Assembly: GCA_037074705.1 (NCBI GenBank) | Contig: CM073591.1 | Coordinates: 86,098,032-86,162,031 of the forward strand | Origin: Zhengitettix transpicula | Lineage: Eukaryota > Arthropoda > Insecta > Orthoptera > Tetrigidae | Length of the DNA stretch: 64,000 nucleotides | Direction of reading: 5' to 3' | Shown here: piece after piece, positions 46,209 to 58,334 of the stretch | Layout: each line of letters begins with the position of its first letter | Position numbering within the stretch: the stretch's first letter is position 1 | The notes under the pieces: model-generated | The model's database searches: none | Seen by the model: the letters and a program-made list of their open reading frames with translations, nothing else | What the model was told of the DNA's origin: nothing | Position numbers and translations under genes: made by a program

Positions 46209-46244
<36 letters not shown>
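46015..46244. repeat. inverted repeat ending in an (AT)17 tract
   Basis: Arms at 46015-46056 (aacggataagatgtacacaa + cgtacata..gttttttt) and 46170-46211 (inverse: AACGGATAAGACAACACAAC + GTCCATAA..GTTTTTTT). The spacer is ~115 bp. The right arm runs into (AT)17 at 46211-46244. It could be a small MITE with a preference for TA tracts. Confidence 0.7.
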
Positions 46245-46246
<2 letters not shown>

Positions 46247-47064
46247 CGTCGAGAGTAACATTGATGCACACGTCCATAATGTGCAGCAGTCTTCAATAGG
46301 CACTACGTAGGTGTTTTAATTTCTTCCACCTATTAGGTATGTTATAATCGTTAAAAACTAACTAAAGAGTCATAATTTTAAAATTTGTTAAATTGGTTAT
46401 TACATATCCTATACAGTCTAGCGAATACAAATAATGTTTTCTGTGTTTTCAAATTATTGAGTAACAAATTTGTCATCTAAATCGGTATTGGTAGCATAAA
46501 TAGAGAGACTGCATTTGTTGAATTAATGGCGATTTCGAAGTAGGGGATTGTCAGAGTGAGAAGACTGAATGGTAACACGTGTTACGGATTTAACTTTCAT
46601 GCAGGGGCGATTCATGCATTTTAAAATTTATTTAATTATATTATATGTGCTTGTTTTGGAACCTATGAATCCCATTTTTTTACTTTTTTTTAGTTTAAAT
46701 TTAACTTTAACATTCTGAATAATATTTTTGTATTCCATTTATTAATTTAGATATTCTTCCTCATTAATTTATTGAATTTGAGACGAAACGCATTTCTGTT
46801 TGTATTATTAATTTCATTATAGATGTAATACTTAAATTTAACAGTATATTAAATATACAAAAAGTTTTACTTTTATTTTAATTTGGTACCAAGTGCTCAT
46901 CAGGAATTAATTTCCTTTACAACTAAAGTAACAAATTATGTAAATTATGGACACCATTTTGAAACTGTTATTGAATCTCGAAGGCATTACAACAATCGTG
47001 TGTATGAAAAAAATATTTGACATAGAAGCGAAGCTACTGCAAATCTTTAGTCATAAGATTTTAA
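46245..47064. other. AT-rich DNA with a decayed hammerhead-like motif
   Basis: No gene recognised. On the minus strand at 46903-46864, CUGAUGA is followed by an ACUU...AAGU stem and AAAAC in place of GAAAC, homologous in layout to 38866-38831. Confidence 0.4.
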
Positions 47065-47066
47065 TA

Positions 47067-48334
47067 CGAGGGTGAATCAAATATAAACGAGACTTTTGGA
47101 CCTGCGCGCGCAATAGTGATGGAAGAACGTTCCGCTCTTATTGGCTGTTAGGTTGGTTTGTCAGGAGTGGGGGAAGCACGTGACTCATCATCATAGACTC
47201 GCTCAGTGTCCATCGTTACGATGTCCGAGCAGAAGGTACCTCCCTGTATTGTGCAACGTATTGTTATCAAGTTTTTAGCTGCAGAAGGTGTAAAACCGGC
47301 CGAAATCTTGAGAAGATTGACTGCACAGTTCGGGGAAGAGACGCTGTCGCGAGCTAGAGTGTTTGCTTGGCGTAAACAGTTCGTGGAGGGCCGTGAACGT
47401 GACCGCAGACCCCGCACCAGCATTACAGCGGGCAACATCGACAGTGTTCGTCAACTTGTTGAAGGTGATAGGCGTCTAACAACTTCGGATATTGCAATTG
47501 AGGTTGGAATAAGTTATGGGAGCACTTACTCTATACTCTCAGAGGAGCTAGGGTATCGCAAGGTGGGTTTTTCGCCTTCTCACAGTTGACCAGAAACTGA
47601 ATCGTTTTCAAGTGTGTGAGCGTCTTCTTGCACGATTTCGGGAAGAAGGAGACCCATTTCTTTCTCACATTGTCACCTGTGATGAAACGTGAGTGCATCA
47701 CTACACCCCTGAGTCGAAACAAGCGAGTATGGAGTGGAGGAAGAAAGGAGAAACCGGACCAGTGAAAGCCAAGTCACGATTATCGGCTGGCAAGGTTTTG
47801 GCTACCGTTTTTTTGACCAGCGTGGCCTGCTGCACCTTGATTTTTTGCATGAGCGCAGAACAATAATGCGGCATACTACTGCCAAATTTTGACTGAGGTC
47901 AGACTTGCACATCGCCGCAAAAGACGAGACCTTCCGATGAGAAAAGTGATTCTCCTCCATGACAATGCTCGCCCCCATACAGCAGCCCTGACCGTACAAA
48001 AATTGGAGCAACTGGGTTGGGAGACACTGGAACACCCTTCATACAGTCCAGACCTATCTACCTGCGACTTCCATGTCTTTGGTCCTCTCAAGGAAGCTTT
48101 GGGAGGGCAAAAATTCCACAGCGATAATGAGGTTGAAGCATATGTGCGCAATTGACTATAAACACGACCTGACTCTTTTTACGTGGAAGGAATTAAAAAA
48201 TTACCTATACGCTGGGAAAAATGTGTTTATAAATCAGGAGATTATGTAGAAAAATAAACTATGATTGTTTGTGCGTTTAAAATCAAAATAAATATTTAAA
48301 AAAATAAGTCTTGTTTATATTTGATTCACCCTCG
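47067..48334 (+). mobile_element. mariner element, complete ends, inactive (1268 bp)
   Basis: Inverted ends CGAGGGTGAATCAAATATAA (left) and the same inverted at the right, about 28 bp with one mismatch, flanked by TA (47065-47066 and 48335-48336). It differs in its ends from the element at 22222-23508 but shares the CGAGGGT start with the fossil at 1-701. Confidence 0.95.
47221..48257 (+). pseudogene. mariner transposase pseudogene
   Basis: Start MSEQKVPPCIVQR (47221; an in-frame ATG also lies at 47206). The N-terminal helix-turn-helix region is intact through GDRRLTTSDIAIEVGISYGS and ELGYRKV. A frameshift near 47560-47580 leads to a stop at 47587-47589. Later segments show CDET (Asp at 47681-47683) followed by TGA where Trp is expected, SAGKVLATVF with a one-base loss in the T run near 47810, another one-base loss near 47868, then LLHDNARPHTAAL (Asp 47961-47963) and YSPDLSTCDFHVF (Asp 48066-48068; 34 residues between), GPLKEALGG, and stops at 48153-48155 and 48159-48161. 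The frame ends GDYVEK-stop at 48257. The three catalytic Asp codons survive but the gene is broken by at least three frameshifts and three stops. Confidence 0.93.
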
Positions 48335-48336
48335 TA

Positions 48337-49150
48337 CGTACGGACAATATTTACCGCCAACTTGGGGCCGTTAAGATCGTGAGTTCTCACGGACTTGAAA
48401 TTAGTTATGTAATACCGTACGGCGAGGGCTAACAGGAATATTGAGATGTGTGGGGGCACAGATCATATTCTCATTGACACATATCAACCGATCCAGATCT
48501 TGTGGACGGACCGTTTGTCACCGAGGCGTGGAAGTTATCTGCAATTCAGTTAGTTATGGAGAAGCCCTGAAGATGGGAGTTATGCAGTAGTCGTGAAGTT
48601 GGGAATTCATTGAGGAGTCAGGAAGTTGTGAAGTTATTCGGAATTTGTGTAGTTATTCGGTAGTGATGAAGTGAAGTTGGAGAGTAGTCAATTAGCGATT
48701 GATGAGAGACAGTAAAGTTGAGAGTCGTCAGAGAAATTGGAATTGAACGAGGCCGTGATTATAGCCCCCGAGAAGAAGAAAGGAGACTGTGGCACGCTCT
48801 TCCTGGAACGCGAGTCGTCAGACGAGAACTTTGCTCTTTCTGAGGAACAGAGTTGCCTGCCAGATACCGGAAGGAACCGGTTAAGTATTGAATCAATATT
48901 ATTAATTTAGTAATAATCATCATGATTTTCGGTCAATACTTATAATATTATGGTCACTTTCTCATAAATCCTACTCCGTAAGAATCAGGTTACCAAATGA
49001 TTACGACGATGTAGAATTAACATATCAAAAATAATTGAAACACTATCTATAAAAGGTAAAATGATTATTTAATTTTAGTGTGGAATAGTAAAAGTTATTC
49101 CACTGAAGTATACCTCTGATTTGTATTTTCTCCCTGAATTTTAATATTAT
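48337..49150. other. GC-richer, GAAGTT-rich block, possible old LTR
   Basis: After the mariner, ttaccgccaacttggggccg (48347-48366) resembles a tRNA-Lys primer-binding site. 48540-48720 is rich in degenerate gaagttgg / agtagtcgtgaagtt units, and 48740-48880 is GC-rich. This mix is typical of retroelement untranslated or LTR sequence, but no ends could be defined. Confidence 0.35.
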
Positions 49151-49154
49151 CTAT

Positions 49155-50105
49155 TGTAGCAATAGTTAATTAGGCCATTAATTGTTTCGACACAAAATTT
49201 GAATTGTTTGATAAATCCATTATAGCGGTATGATCGAACAAAGCAACAATGGAGACGCAAGCTCGCTTGCTTTGTCGAAAAGTCAAAAATGGCGTATGCG
49301 CGCTCAAACTCGAGAAAAACATTGCTATGAGCAGAACACATAATAAAACTGTTAGTTGGCTGCATAACATTACGAGGAGCAGAACAAGTAATAAAACTTG
49401 AGCAGAGACTAGACATCGGTTATGTATAACTAGTTAAAGTTGTGAATTAATACAAAGAAAACATTCACGGAAGTATTCCAGCGTAAATATTGGAAAGTAA
49501 GAGCATTTTTTGTCAGAATAGAACTTTCCAAAATCTTCGTGGAGAAATTAATCCAGGAGAACATTGGTAAATTATTGTGGAGCGGAGCAGTCAACGGAAT
49601 ACAGCCAATTTTGCCAAATATTAAAGTGAAGTGTAGAATCAGTGAAAACCAAGGCCTGATATTAAATAATTAAAGAGTGTAAAAGTGTCCGAACGAGGTA
49701 AAATTGATTGTTCTGGTACCAGACCGACGGTCCGTAAGTAACATAATTTTGAATAATATTGTAAACGCAAATTAAAGGATAAAGTCAGATTTCGTTCCCT
49801 TTTAATTGTCAATCAAAGTTAATTTCTTTACTTTTAATTTCATTCATTCTATCGACATATTGTTTAGGTAAATTGTAAACTGTTTTGTTAAAACGATTTT
49901 AAATCTTTTTTGTGTGTGTTCATTATCATACCCAGTAAAGGCCCTGAGAGAACAGATCTCAAATTTTGTTTGTAATTATATTTTATTCTGTGAAAGCAAA
50001 ATAAAAAACAAAATAAATATTTTTGTTTGTTAATTGTTAATAAGTTTTTCATTCCGTTTAATCATTCCGTTAAATTAATTAAAGTCAACCTGATTGATTG
50101 TTACA
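49155..50105 (+). mobile_element. solo LTR (copy D)
   Basis: Starts TGTAGCAATAGTTAATTAGG and ends GATTGATTGTTACA, 951 bp, flanked by a perfect CTAT duplication (49151-49154 and 50106-50109). Contains AGGCCATTAATTG near the start, CTGGTACCAGA (49715-49725) followed by CCGTAAGTAA (donor-like), GTCAGATTTCG, and a CCCAGTAAAGGCCCTGAG block. It has no clear primer-site-like unit at the 3' end, unlike copies A to C. Confidence 0.87.
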
Positions 50106-50109
50106 CTAT

Positions 50110-53100
50110 ATATGATACTAAGGAATAATATATTTTTACTTCCAAAGAACTTAAATTTATAAAATCTGTAATTATCAGCTGAGACCAAGGCTAAAAAATC
50201 ACAGGATTAAAATACATTTCTAAAAATTTCAGCACATTCGGATAATTAATGTTATAAATTTAAAATTCTGGTAAAAATTTAACAAAAAACTAATTTAAAT
50301 CAAATCTTTTATCATATTTCAGGAATGAGTTGTAGTTTTTAAAATCAACGGTCTGATAGAAACATGTATGTGACTTCGCTTTTTTCAAGTTTTTCTGCCT
50401 AATTTTTTTAAAAGTAAACTTATTACATCTACGAAAAATTAATTTCGCACAGGTTTTAAATACAAAGAACAACTGCACATATTGTTTCAAATGTGAACTT
50501 CATTTTAAATAAATATACGTTAAGCTTGGTGAAAAAATGTTTTAATGAAATGTATAAATTCAGGAATGCCATTTAATTATTGTTTCTGTTTCGACTTCGC
50601 TTACGGTAAATGCACGAATCGACAAATATTTTAGTAGAAAAAATGTGTAAATATATTGCAATTCTATATTTCCATTTCCCTGATATTCTGGTAATAATTT
50701 AATTATATTAGATTTAATATGTGTTAGCAGGCATATTTACTCATAATTAAATTGAGCGCTAATGTAACACGCCTTTGCTTAATGCAGACGTTCGGAATAG
50801 TTACAAGGTAATATGTACTAAGGATGGGGAGAGATTCCTGCAATATCATGGTGGCGTGCAAATTAAACTTGCCGTCTTAATTACACCTGAAGGCAGCAGG
50901 TATCAGGCCGTAAAGATCTCCTCCAGTCAGCCTAAAGAAGCGCGTTGCCTCTGTGCTCCTTCAGTCGTGCAGAAGGGAATATTCATCTGAGGAACGTGAT
51001 ACTAGTCCTAAATAAGGTCCAAAGAAATTGCTTCCGGAGGCGTGTAATTCGTCAGAGAGATTGGCCGCTGTCTCATCGATACTCATCTCCAGTATAAAGC
51101 AAAAGTATTTTGTACATTCTCCTTGTGATAAACAACATGAGAATGTAATAAAATAAAAATAATATAAGTTTTCATGTCATTTAATAATAATATGTACTCA
51201 TGTACCATTCAAAGATTATAAATCCTTTACCCTTTTTAAAGAATTTAAATATTATGATAAATTTTCTCCTCGATACCAATCGGATGGCAGGAATTTATTT
51301 TCAAAATTGGTGGTGTCCGAATGCATGGTTTCTAAACTAGTGTTTCTGTTAATCCAGAAATAAGCCATTGTTTAATAGTATATTTTCAATAAATGCCAAA
51401 AAAGTCTGGTTTTGGTAAATATTTTTCTAAATTTTGGCATTGATCTGAGTGAGTGAAACATTTATAACCTAGAGGGTGGAGTTTTTTTCGGCTTCATGGG
51501 TAAGTTTATGGAAGTATAATGATTGTTAAATATATTCAAGATTTTAACAATTTTATTATTGGAAATATTGCAAAATATGTCATCAGCATAACGACAATAA
51601 TAAGTAGTAATGAAATAATGGACTAAGGGGAAACTTGTACACTAAATCAGCATAGATGGATGGACATGGTTCAATAACAAATAAACATCATCGTAATAAT
51701 AATCATAAATAAGGCAAATAAATTTCATGTTTCAGACAGTTGATAACATTGCCAAACCAATTTCTTTCTAGTAAATAAATGAGTAAATGTCGACAAATTT
51801 TGCGACTATATTCTGATTTAGATCGTGAAACACCAAAATTAGCGTTCAATTACGGACGGCTGTAATAATAGAATCAGAAGTGTCTATTTCTTCAGAAATC
51901 TCTGTTGAATGATAAGCGACCGTCAACAGATGTGGGTAAGAACACCATAGAGAAGGAGAAATTGAATATATTCTTTGATTATGGAGTAAAGAAGTGATAT
52001 GTATAAAATAGAGATTTTCTGCTGAAATGAAAATCCTATTTAATTTTTCAAACGTTCAATGAGTAATTAAAACGGAATGCTAATATTATTGTATTACATT
52101 ATATTTCAAGAAATAATGATTTTTAATTTTAAACTGTGTCCAATTTAAGATCTATGTTGTTTATCACGTTTTATTTGATAATAAAGTGAATTATATTTAA
52201 TTATTTGTTCCGGGTATTTTTAATATTGTTAAATCCACAATAATGAAGGAAGTTATTTTCAAGTTGTTGTATTCTAATTACAAACTGTTATCTATTTAAA
52301 TTGCGTATTTAACCATCGATTTATTCTTTTTATAATTGAAAACTCTTTCTTTTGTATAAGTTCTGTTTGTTACTCTTAAATTTTGCGTTTTAATTATTGT
52401 AATAATAATGCTAGTTACTAATCGGTAGCGACAATCAAGGGAAGTGGAACGAAAATTTCTTTCATTTTGCGTACGAAGTGACACTCCAGAAACACGCTAT
52501 CCCGTGAGAGTTGCTGCCTGCTTGTCGTACGTGTGTGTTCGAGAACAGAGAACATTAATAGTGAGCCAATTTAGTTTATTTGCAGTGTGAAGTCAAATCA
52601 CGAGGTTTTTAATGCGGCCTGCAAATTTCTGGAGATATTTACAGCACCGTCAGTGATGAAAAAATGTTTTTATGTATATCAACTTTTAACTGAGCTAGAA
52701 CCTTCTACAAATCTGATTTTAGTTAACATCTCAATTTTGAACAATTATAATCTTTGAATTTTTTCAATTTAGTGTATTATTATTTGTTGATTTAAGGTCG
52801 CGTCAAACTATTTTAGCGTTGATAAATGTGTTATTTCGAACTTATGACTTTAACAAACTTGAGCCAATTAATTTTAAATATTAATGCAGCAACATTAAAC
52901 AATAGTTAATTTCTCAATATACTAACTTTTCAGATGGAAAATTGTAATTCATATCCTTTAGTACTGAACTTCTATTGAAAAAAATCTGTTCTTGAACTGC
53001 CGGTAATTGAAAGTTGACAGTATAAATTGTATGTTCTCAGATTTCTTGCTGACCCACTTTTCCAAGCCAAAATGAAACGCTTGGGGCGACTTCTCGATCA

Positions 53101-54516
53101 GTTGACGATGACTCTTTATGGCCTTTGAGGAAACGACTTATCTAACCGGTTGTTGGAAAACCAATTCTCCTGCTCATAACAATTTTGCAGTCCATGATAA
53201 AGGATGCTAAAGTTGTCTGTTTTACAACGGGGGCGCCTCCTCCTGCATGCAAGTTGCACAGAAGCTTTCTTATTCCCTGAGAAATAACCCAGAACGAAAT
53301 TTAAGCGAAGATTGGACCCCAGGCCTTGGAATCTATATTACTTTTGGTCTCCCTCGGCGTAACTGTGCGGATATTGTAGGTGGCTCGGGGGTGAGGGAGG
53401 CTGTAAGAGGCAAGGGTCTATCACTGTCCGATCCTTCCGCTCTAACAATACGTGACTAGAAAACTAAAATAACTCCCAAATCCATTTCTGCGTCTTCGAA
53501 TACTTTTACAAGCTATTAATGCGATGGGTTTTGTCATGATTCAAGCACGCTAATATAAATTAATTTGGTCTGAACGTATATTATTTTTAACTATTATAAA
53601 TTCCATAAATAGATAAACTAGGCTATTAGGGTAGACTGGATAGAAAAATATAAATATAAATAAGAGCGAAAAAGTAAATATTTAAACGCATAATATCCCC
53701 TGAAATAAGTGACTGAAAATTGCGCAAAATGATCAATTATTAAATTTAGTAGTCATTTTATGAACGCCTTAATACTTTATAAACGTAAGATCTGACATTA
53801 ATTTTTCATAGGCATTATTGCATAATTAAATTAAACTAATTAAAGATGGAACAAAATCTGATAAGTAATAAACTTGTATCTTTAATGGTTGTAAATATGA
53901 TTATTAAGAGTAAGTTTGTATTTATCGCAGGACATATATTAAATATATCAGAAAAATGAAGATTTGTCTGTAGAAAAGTCACATTCCTGAATTTAAAGTT
54001 AATATCCATCACGAGGGAAACGGGTTACATATGATCTTACAGATACTCCCTCAGCATTCATACATTCATCAGGAGTTTCATTTACACGAACAAAACTTTT
54101 GTAAACAATTCATAGACAAATTTATTTTATTTATATATAAATAACAGAAGCGTGCAAAACTTAGGTTGTGCCTTTTTTTTACAATATTTAATAATTGATT
54201 TCTATGTAACGTCGTCTACAAATGTGAATTCATTTATTTCCATCACGTATTGATGTTTTTGTAAATCGATATTTTCAAAATTTGTTAAAAGGTGAAAAAT
54301 TACGAAATTATGAGACTTCAAAAAGTCTTGTATTATAATTTATTCAATATTTTGGCTTATCGTATGCATTATTATATCTACACAATTTCTCATGTAAATT
54401 GCCACACAATTATGCTAAATGTCTATTGCAGTGGATTTTTATATTTATTATTTGTTTTGTTTAGTTTTGAGAGGTACATTTAACACTGGAAACCCTCTCT
54501 CTCATTCCTACTAAAT
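50110..54516. other. AT-rich intergenic DNA, no gene recognised
   Basis: 50775-50990 (71 codons) follows a pyrimidine-AG (tttgcttaatgcag, 50774-50787) and 53247-53459 (70 codons) is GC-richer, but neither has a recognised domain or a second exon. Everything else is AT-rich without repeat ends. Confidence 0.4.
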
Positions 54517-54930
54517 GTCTCTTAACGAAGCTGCAAAAATTTATGGTTCGAAGTTGACGAAACTGTGGGAGAGTTTGTTCTCCATTGATTAGTGATTGCT
54601 TGGAGTCTATAGCTGGTCGAAATTATGAATAACTGAGATTTAACGGGCTGTGACTAGACCTGACAAGTTGTAACATCGTGCACAGTGTAAACGTCAGACA
54701 TTTTTCAACCATCTGCTATATCATGCGTAAATCGAGTTCCTCCCCTCCTCTGTGATCAAACGCGTTTTTGAGAAATTTCATCAGGACATCAAAGAAATGA
54801 AAAGGAGGGAGCAAGGCGAATGGAGTACTACGGCGATGGCTGACTATGGCTGGATGGTACACTGACATGAAACCCATAAAGAACATAAAAGGAAAAGCGC
54901 GAAGCAGAGCATGAGCGGTCCACTTAAGCC
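54517..54930 (+). pseudogene. coding-like relic, unassigned
   Basis: The plus strand gives MSLNEAAKIYGSKLTKLWES followed by stops, then (54729-54870) a frame with IEFLPSSVIKRVFEKFHQDI, KEMKRREQGEWSTTAMADYG and a stop, then KSAKQSMSGPLKPR. The residue mix is protein-like and reminds me of repeat-associated arthropod proteins, but I cannot name a family from memory with confidence. It could be noise. Confidence 0.25.
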
Positions 54931-55081
54931 TCGACACGTATAATAAAATTGTAAGTCGTTAAACGTGGTGGGTGAAGAGGGGGAGTGGTTTACGAAGGTA
55001 TGACCTACCTCATTAAAATTAATTAATAAAATAAAAATTAATTATTTTAAAAATTCACTCAAATAAGAATTTATACTAATA

Positions 55082-55862
55082 CTAGCTGGGTGCCCGGCGT
55101 TGCCCGAGATGTCATTTATCTATAACCCCCGATACGACTCCAATTTCGGCTGCTTTTGCGCAATTTTTATGTAACGCTACTCGAACCCTAATCATTATAA
55201 TTAACTCTGAAAAATATTTCTTCAACGCAAATAACCGCCGTGTTTGCATGTTCCAAAATTTGCACCCCGCTACCCCTGCATCTGAGGGGTAAATGCCAAT
55301 TTGAATGTCGTAACTAAACACAGTGACTTCCATAACCTTTGATTTGACTCCAATCTCGGTTGTATTCGCGTTATTTTACTGTAAAGCATCTCCACCCCAA
55401 ACCCGAAGGGTGTCCTTTTCACAGGGCGTAGGGAATGAAAATTGTATTCAGATAACATTGGTAGAAACACTATCAAAATCTTTGACCCCTAAAAATATTT
55501 ATCCGACTCAAATATCGGCTGTTTTAGTATGTTTAAATATTTCCACCCCCGCTTCTGGGGGTGGAAGACGCGTCTCATCCCGACAGTGTTTGTTTCCTGG
55601 TCGCAAAGAACACGTGTACGAAATTTGGTGAAAATTGCTCGACTGGTGTAGATTTGTATTTTATTTAGAAAACGTTTGTATGGGAAATAGAAAAGGGCTG
55701 TTTTTAGGGTTTTCCCGGAAATTATTCGATTTTTTCTCGCCTTTTATACCTTTCCTAGACCTCCACAAACATTTCAAGACTAAGATAAGATAAATCCGTT
55801 CAGCCGTTCTCGAGTTTTAGTGAGACTAACGAACAGCAATTCATTTTTATATATATAGAAGA
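55082..55862 (+). repeat. interspersed repeat A, copy 3 with both ends
   Basis: Starts ctagctgggtgcccggcgtt and ends in ccgttcagccgttctcgagt...ctaacgaacagcaattcatt then tatatatag. Two internal units join at aaacacagtgacttc (~55320), parallel to the 4.1-kb copy with a deletion in the first unit. The second unit ends in the C-rich hairpin cacccccgcttctgggggtg (55544-55563). Open frames at 55112-55631 are repeat shadows. Confidence 0.8.
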
Positions 55863-56504
55863 TGGAGATAATTTTCATTAGAAATTAAGGTATCGATTAG
55901 CTGTCCGACCTCACCTTCAGACTCATCAAATGTTTATATATAAGAATATATACTATAATTTTTGATTCATCCATAAAAATACGTAAAAATCAATTATCAA
56001 AACTAAAAAACAATCATCGCAAACTTGTGTAATTTATTGTATGTTCTTAAAATTGTTGTTACCCTTCATACAATTTATGTAAATTCCAAATGTAATATAT
56101 TTTAATTTTCCGTTATTCGCGTTAGGTGCAGGAGACCTACGCAATATAATTTCTTTGTTATCTCCTGAGCCAGGTCAGATGCAGGGATGAACATTTATGA
56201 CATCTCAGAGTAATGTGTTTACAATATTCTGCCAAGGAAATATTCCAAAAGCAACCGTAGTTTTTCGCAAAATGACTTTTGAATGAGGAAGTAGAGTTTA
56301 TTGGGTCCGGAGACCTACAGTGTCAGTATTTTTCTTGTCATTGCCGCACTAGTACGTATATATAATATATTTCCTTTTCGTAAAAATCATTGACGATTAT
56401 TCAGTTTTTGTAGGAAATATATCTATTTTGATACTTACAATTTTTATTGTCACAAGTGGATATTATATTTGTGGTTTTTTATTATAATTTTTATTTTTTA
56501 TGAA
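55863..56504. other. AT-rich spacer, nothing recognised
   Basis: No coding or repeat signal identified. Confidence 0.4.
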
Positions 56505-56546
56505 TAAGAAAGATCGCCAATTCAGAAAAAATGGGTAATATAAATA

Positions 56547-56584
56547 CCACACAACGTTTCTGGAGTCCTTGAACGATTCGTCAG
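56547..56584 (-). ncRNA. hammerhead-like motif, weak stem II
   Basis: CUGACGA (56584-56578) and GAAACGUU (56560-56553) with ACGU and then GUGUGG (56552-56547). The GGGA/UCCC arm seen in relatives is disrupted here, and the stem I partner upstream is poor. Confidence 0.45.
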
Positions 56585-57020
56585 GTCCTTTTATGTTGCT
56601 GAAAAATTGTAGATAATGAGTTAAAATATATACAACTTAAATAATCGTCAAGATGTAAATGAAATTCGTCGTCTTCTTTATAAGAAGATAATTATGACAC
56701 TTATGTACCAGACGACGATATTGAAGAATCAGAAGATGAATCAGAAATTGATATTTTAGTAACTAGGTCTGATGACTCGGATACGGAGAATGAAATTAAC
56801 GAAGTAAATTTGGAAAATGCTGCGGGCCATGTTTCAAGGAAACTAAGATATAATGTAAAACACGACGTTGTTGTGAAAAGTGAGAAGGCTTTTTGTGTTT
56901 GCGTATATACACAAAAATAATTTACAAAAAATGCGTTGTCAAAAATTAAAATAAAACACATTGAAACAGACTGGTTAATGCATTTATTTTACAAAAAATG
57001 TAGTTAATGAATATATGAAT

Positions 57021-57064
57021 TCGCATCTAACGAAAGGAACAAGGATCCCAGAAACGTTGTGTGG
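57021..57064 (+). ncRNA. hammerhead-like motif, one core change
   Basis: UCGCAU (57021-57026) pairs with GUGUGG (57059-57064) over six positions with wobbles. The core reads CUAACGA (G5 to A), GAAACGUU is intact (57051-57058). The G5 change would be expected to block cleavage. Confidence 0.5.
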
Positions 57065-57110
57065 TATTTATATTATCACTTTTTTGTCTGAATAGGTTAA
57101 CTTTTTTAAA

Positions 57111-57965
57111 AATTACAGTTTAATGTCGCATTAACCTTTTTGTCGTTAGCGACTTACATCTGTTAAGTTCTACATTTGTCTAACATTTAAATTACTTTAT
57201 ACAACTCAGTTTTCATCGTAAAGTCTATTAGGTTGTTTATTGCTGTTGATGAGCCATTGCAAATCTCCATCATTGAATGGCTGGCTATGGATGATCTTCT
57301 TATCTCGCTATATTTGGGGCAGTCAAAGAGGACATGAGGAATTGTGAGTTCCTTGCATGAGCTGCATACCGGCTGCGGAGATCTGGAAATCAAGAATGAA
57401 TGAGTGAAACTGGAGTGCAATGTTCTTATTCTGGCTACAACAACCTGTTGCCTTCGAGATAGTTCTTTCGGGTGCGATATTTCTCTGATACTGCTGACAT
57501 TTCTGAGGATGACTCCGCATTCCTCTGGTTGTTCCTCTGCTATCACTGTAGCTCGAACCCCAGAATTTGTTGTGGGCATTAACGTCTCCAAGTAACATAC
57601 AGTTGGATCCTAGTTGCTTGGTTATATCTTCTAGCTCGTGTTTGAGCGCCGGCTTGTTTGGAGGGAGGTATATGTAACATATCACAAGATTCGTAGTCAT
57701 GTGGAGCTTTACAGCGACAGCATCTAGTGCCGTTTTAAGTTCGCTATGTTCTGACGGGATATTCTCGTTGACATATATCGATACTCCTCCACTTGCATGT
57801 GCCACAGTTGTTCGAATGTTGCAGCTTTTCCTGGTTTAAAGTTATCACCCCTGGGTTCTGCGTTTCAATTAATCTTAATAAGCAACTTTTTCTTTTTTAA
57901 AAACCGTTGACATTCCACTGAAGTAACAGCATCGTCCTAGTTCGTGTTTATTCGGATGATTCTGT
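57111..57965 (-). pseudogene. non-LTR retrotransposon ORF2 with endonuclease joined to C-terminus (copy b)
   Basis: From ~57940 on the minus strand: LLLQWNVNGF (start of an APE-type endonuclease), then SGGVSIYVNENIPSEHSELK, LVICYIYLPPNKPALKHELE and LLGDVNAHNKFWGSSYSDSRG (GDxNAHNxxWG endonuclease motif). Near 57545 this passes directly into the C-terminal sequence NVSSIREISHPKELSRRQQV, PVCSSCKELTIPHVLFDCPKY (57187-57515), out of frame with the endonuclease. The rest of the endonuclease, all of RT and RNase H are deleted. The 3' UTR (57111-57195) matches copy a. Confidence 0.9.
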
Positions 57966-58330
57966 TTATTTGCATTTTTTTGCAAAGGTAGCACCATTCG
58001 CTCTCCGGCGCAAGATATATTCTGAAATTCGTGTTATCGTAAAAGAGTATTGATTCTGGAAGGAAGTGTATCTTTTCTGGGTCCACAAAGAAAAATCGCC
58101 TAAATGTTAAAATGTAAGCGAATCTTCTATCTGTTGTGGTCGCTCTGACTTCAGTTATCTTTGAGGGAGGAGTTATTCCATACTTTCCTAATGCGCTGAT
58201 TATTAGGTCATTAGGAATGGTTGGACACACATTTGAGATTATGGCCATAGTTAGCTTTATCATTAGAGGCCTTATATTAATCGTCTGGTTGTTAATTTCA
58301 ATTGATTTGTACTTGGTTGTTATTTAATCT
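57937..58330 (-). pseudogene. non-LTR ORF1 (gag-like) fragment of copy b
   Basis: Minus strand: CPTIPNDLIISALGKYGITP, PSKITEVRATTTDRRFAYIL, FFFVDPEKIHFLPES, NFRIYLAPESEWCYLCKKM, then directly into ORF2. The zinc-knuckle tail present in copy c is deleted. The order ORF1-ORF2 is that of jockey/I-like elements; ORF1 is the RNA-binding protein. Confidence 0.85.
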
Positions 58331-58334
58331 ACAT

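Larger units (their letters stand above)
56505..57110. repeat. PLE terminal repeats in inverted pair
   Basis: Left arm (56505-56590): gaaagatcgccaattcag, gtaatataaataccacac, aacgtttctgg, gattcgtcag. Right arm (57021-57110): tcgcatctaacg, aaggaacaaggatccca, gaaacgttgtgtggtattta, tgtctgaataggttaac. The ~430 bp between contains no recognisable PLE coding sequence; the minus frame at 56701-56961 is Ser/Asp-rich and unsupported. Confidence 0.8.

Noticed and set aside
50774..50990. Host exon with pyrimidine-AG acceptor and GTAAT donor
   Set aside because: Acceptor and donor are weak, no second exon or domain could be found.
54060..54105. CUGAUGA plus GAAAC on the minus strand
   Set aside because: GAAAC lies upstream of CUGAUGA, the wrong order for a hammerhead of this topology.
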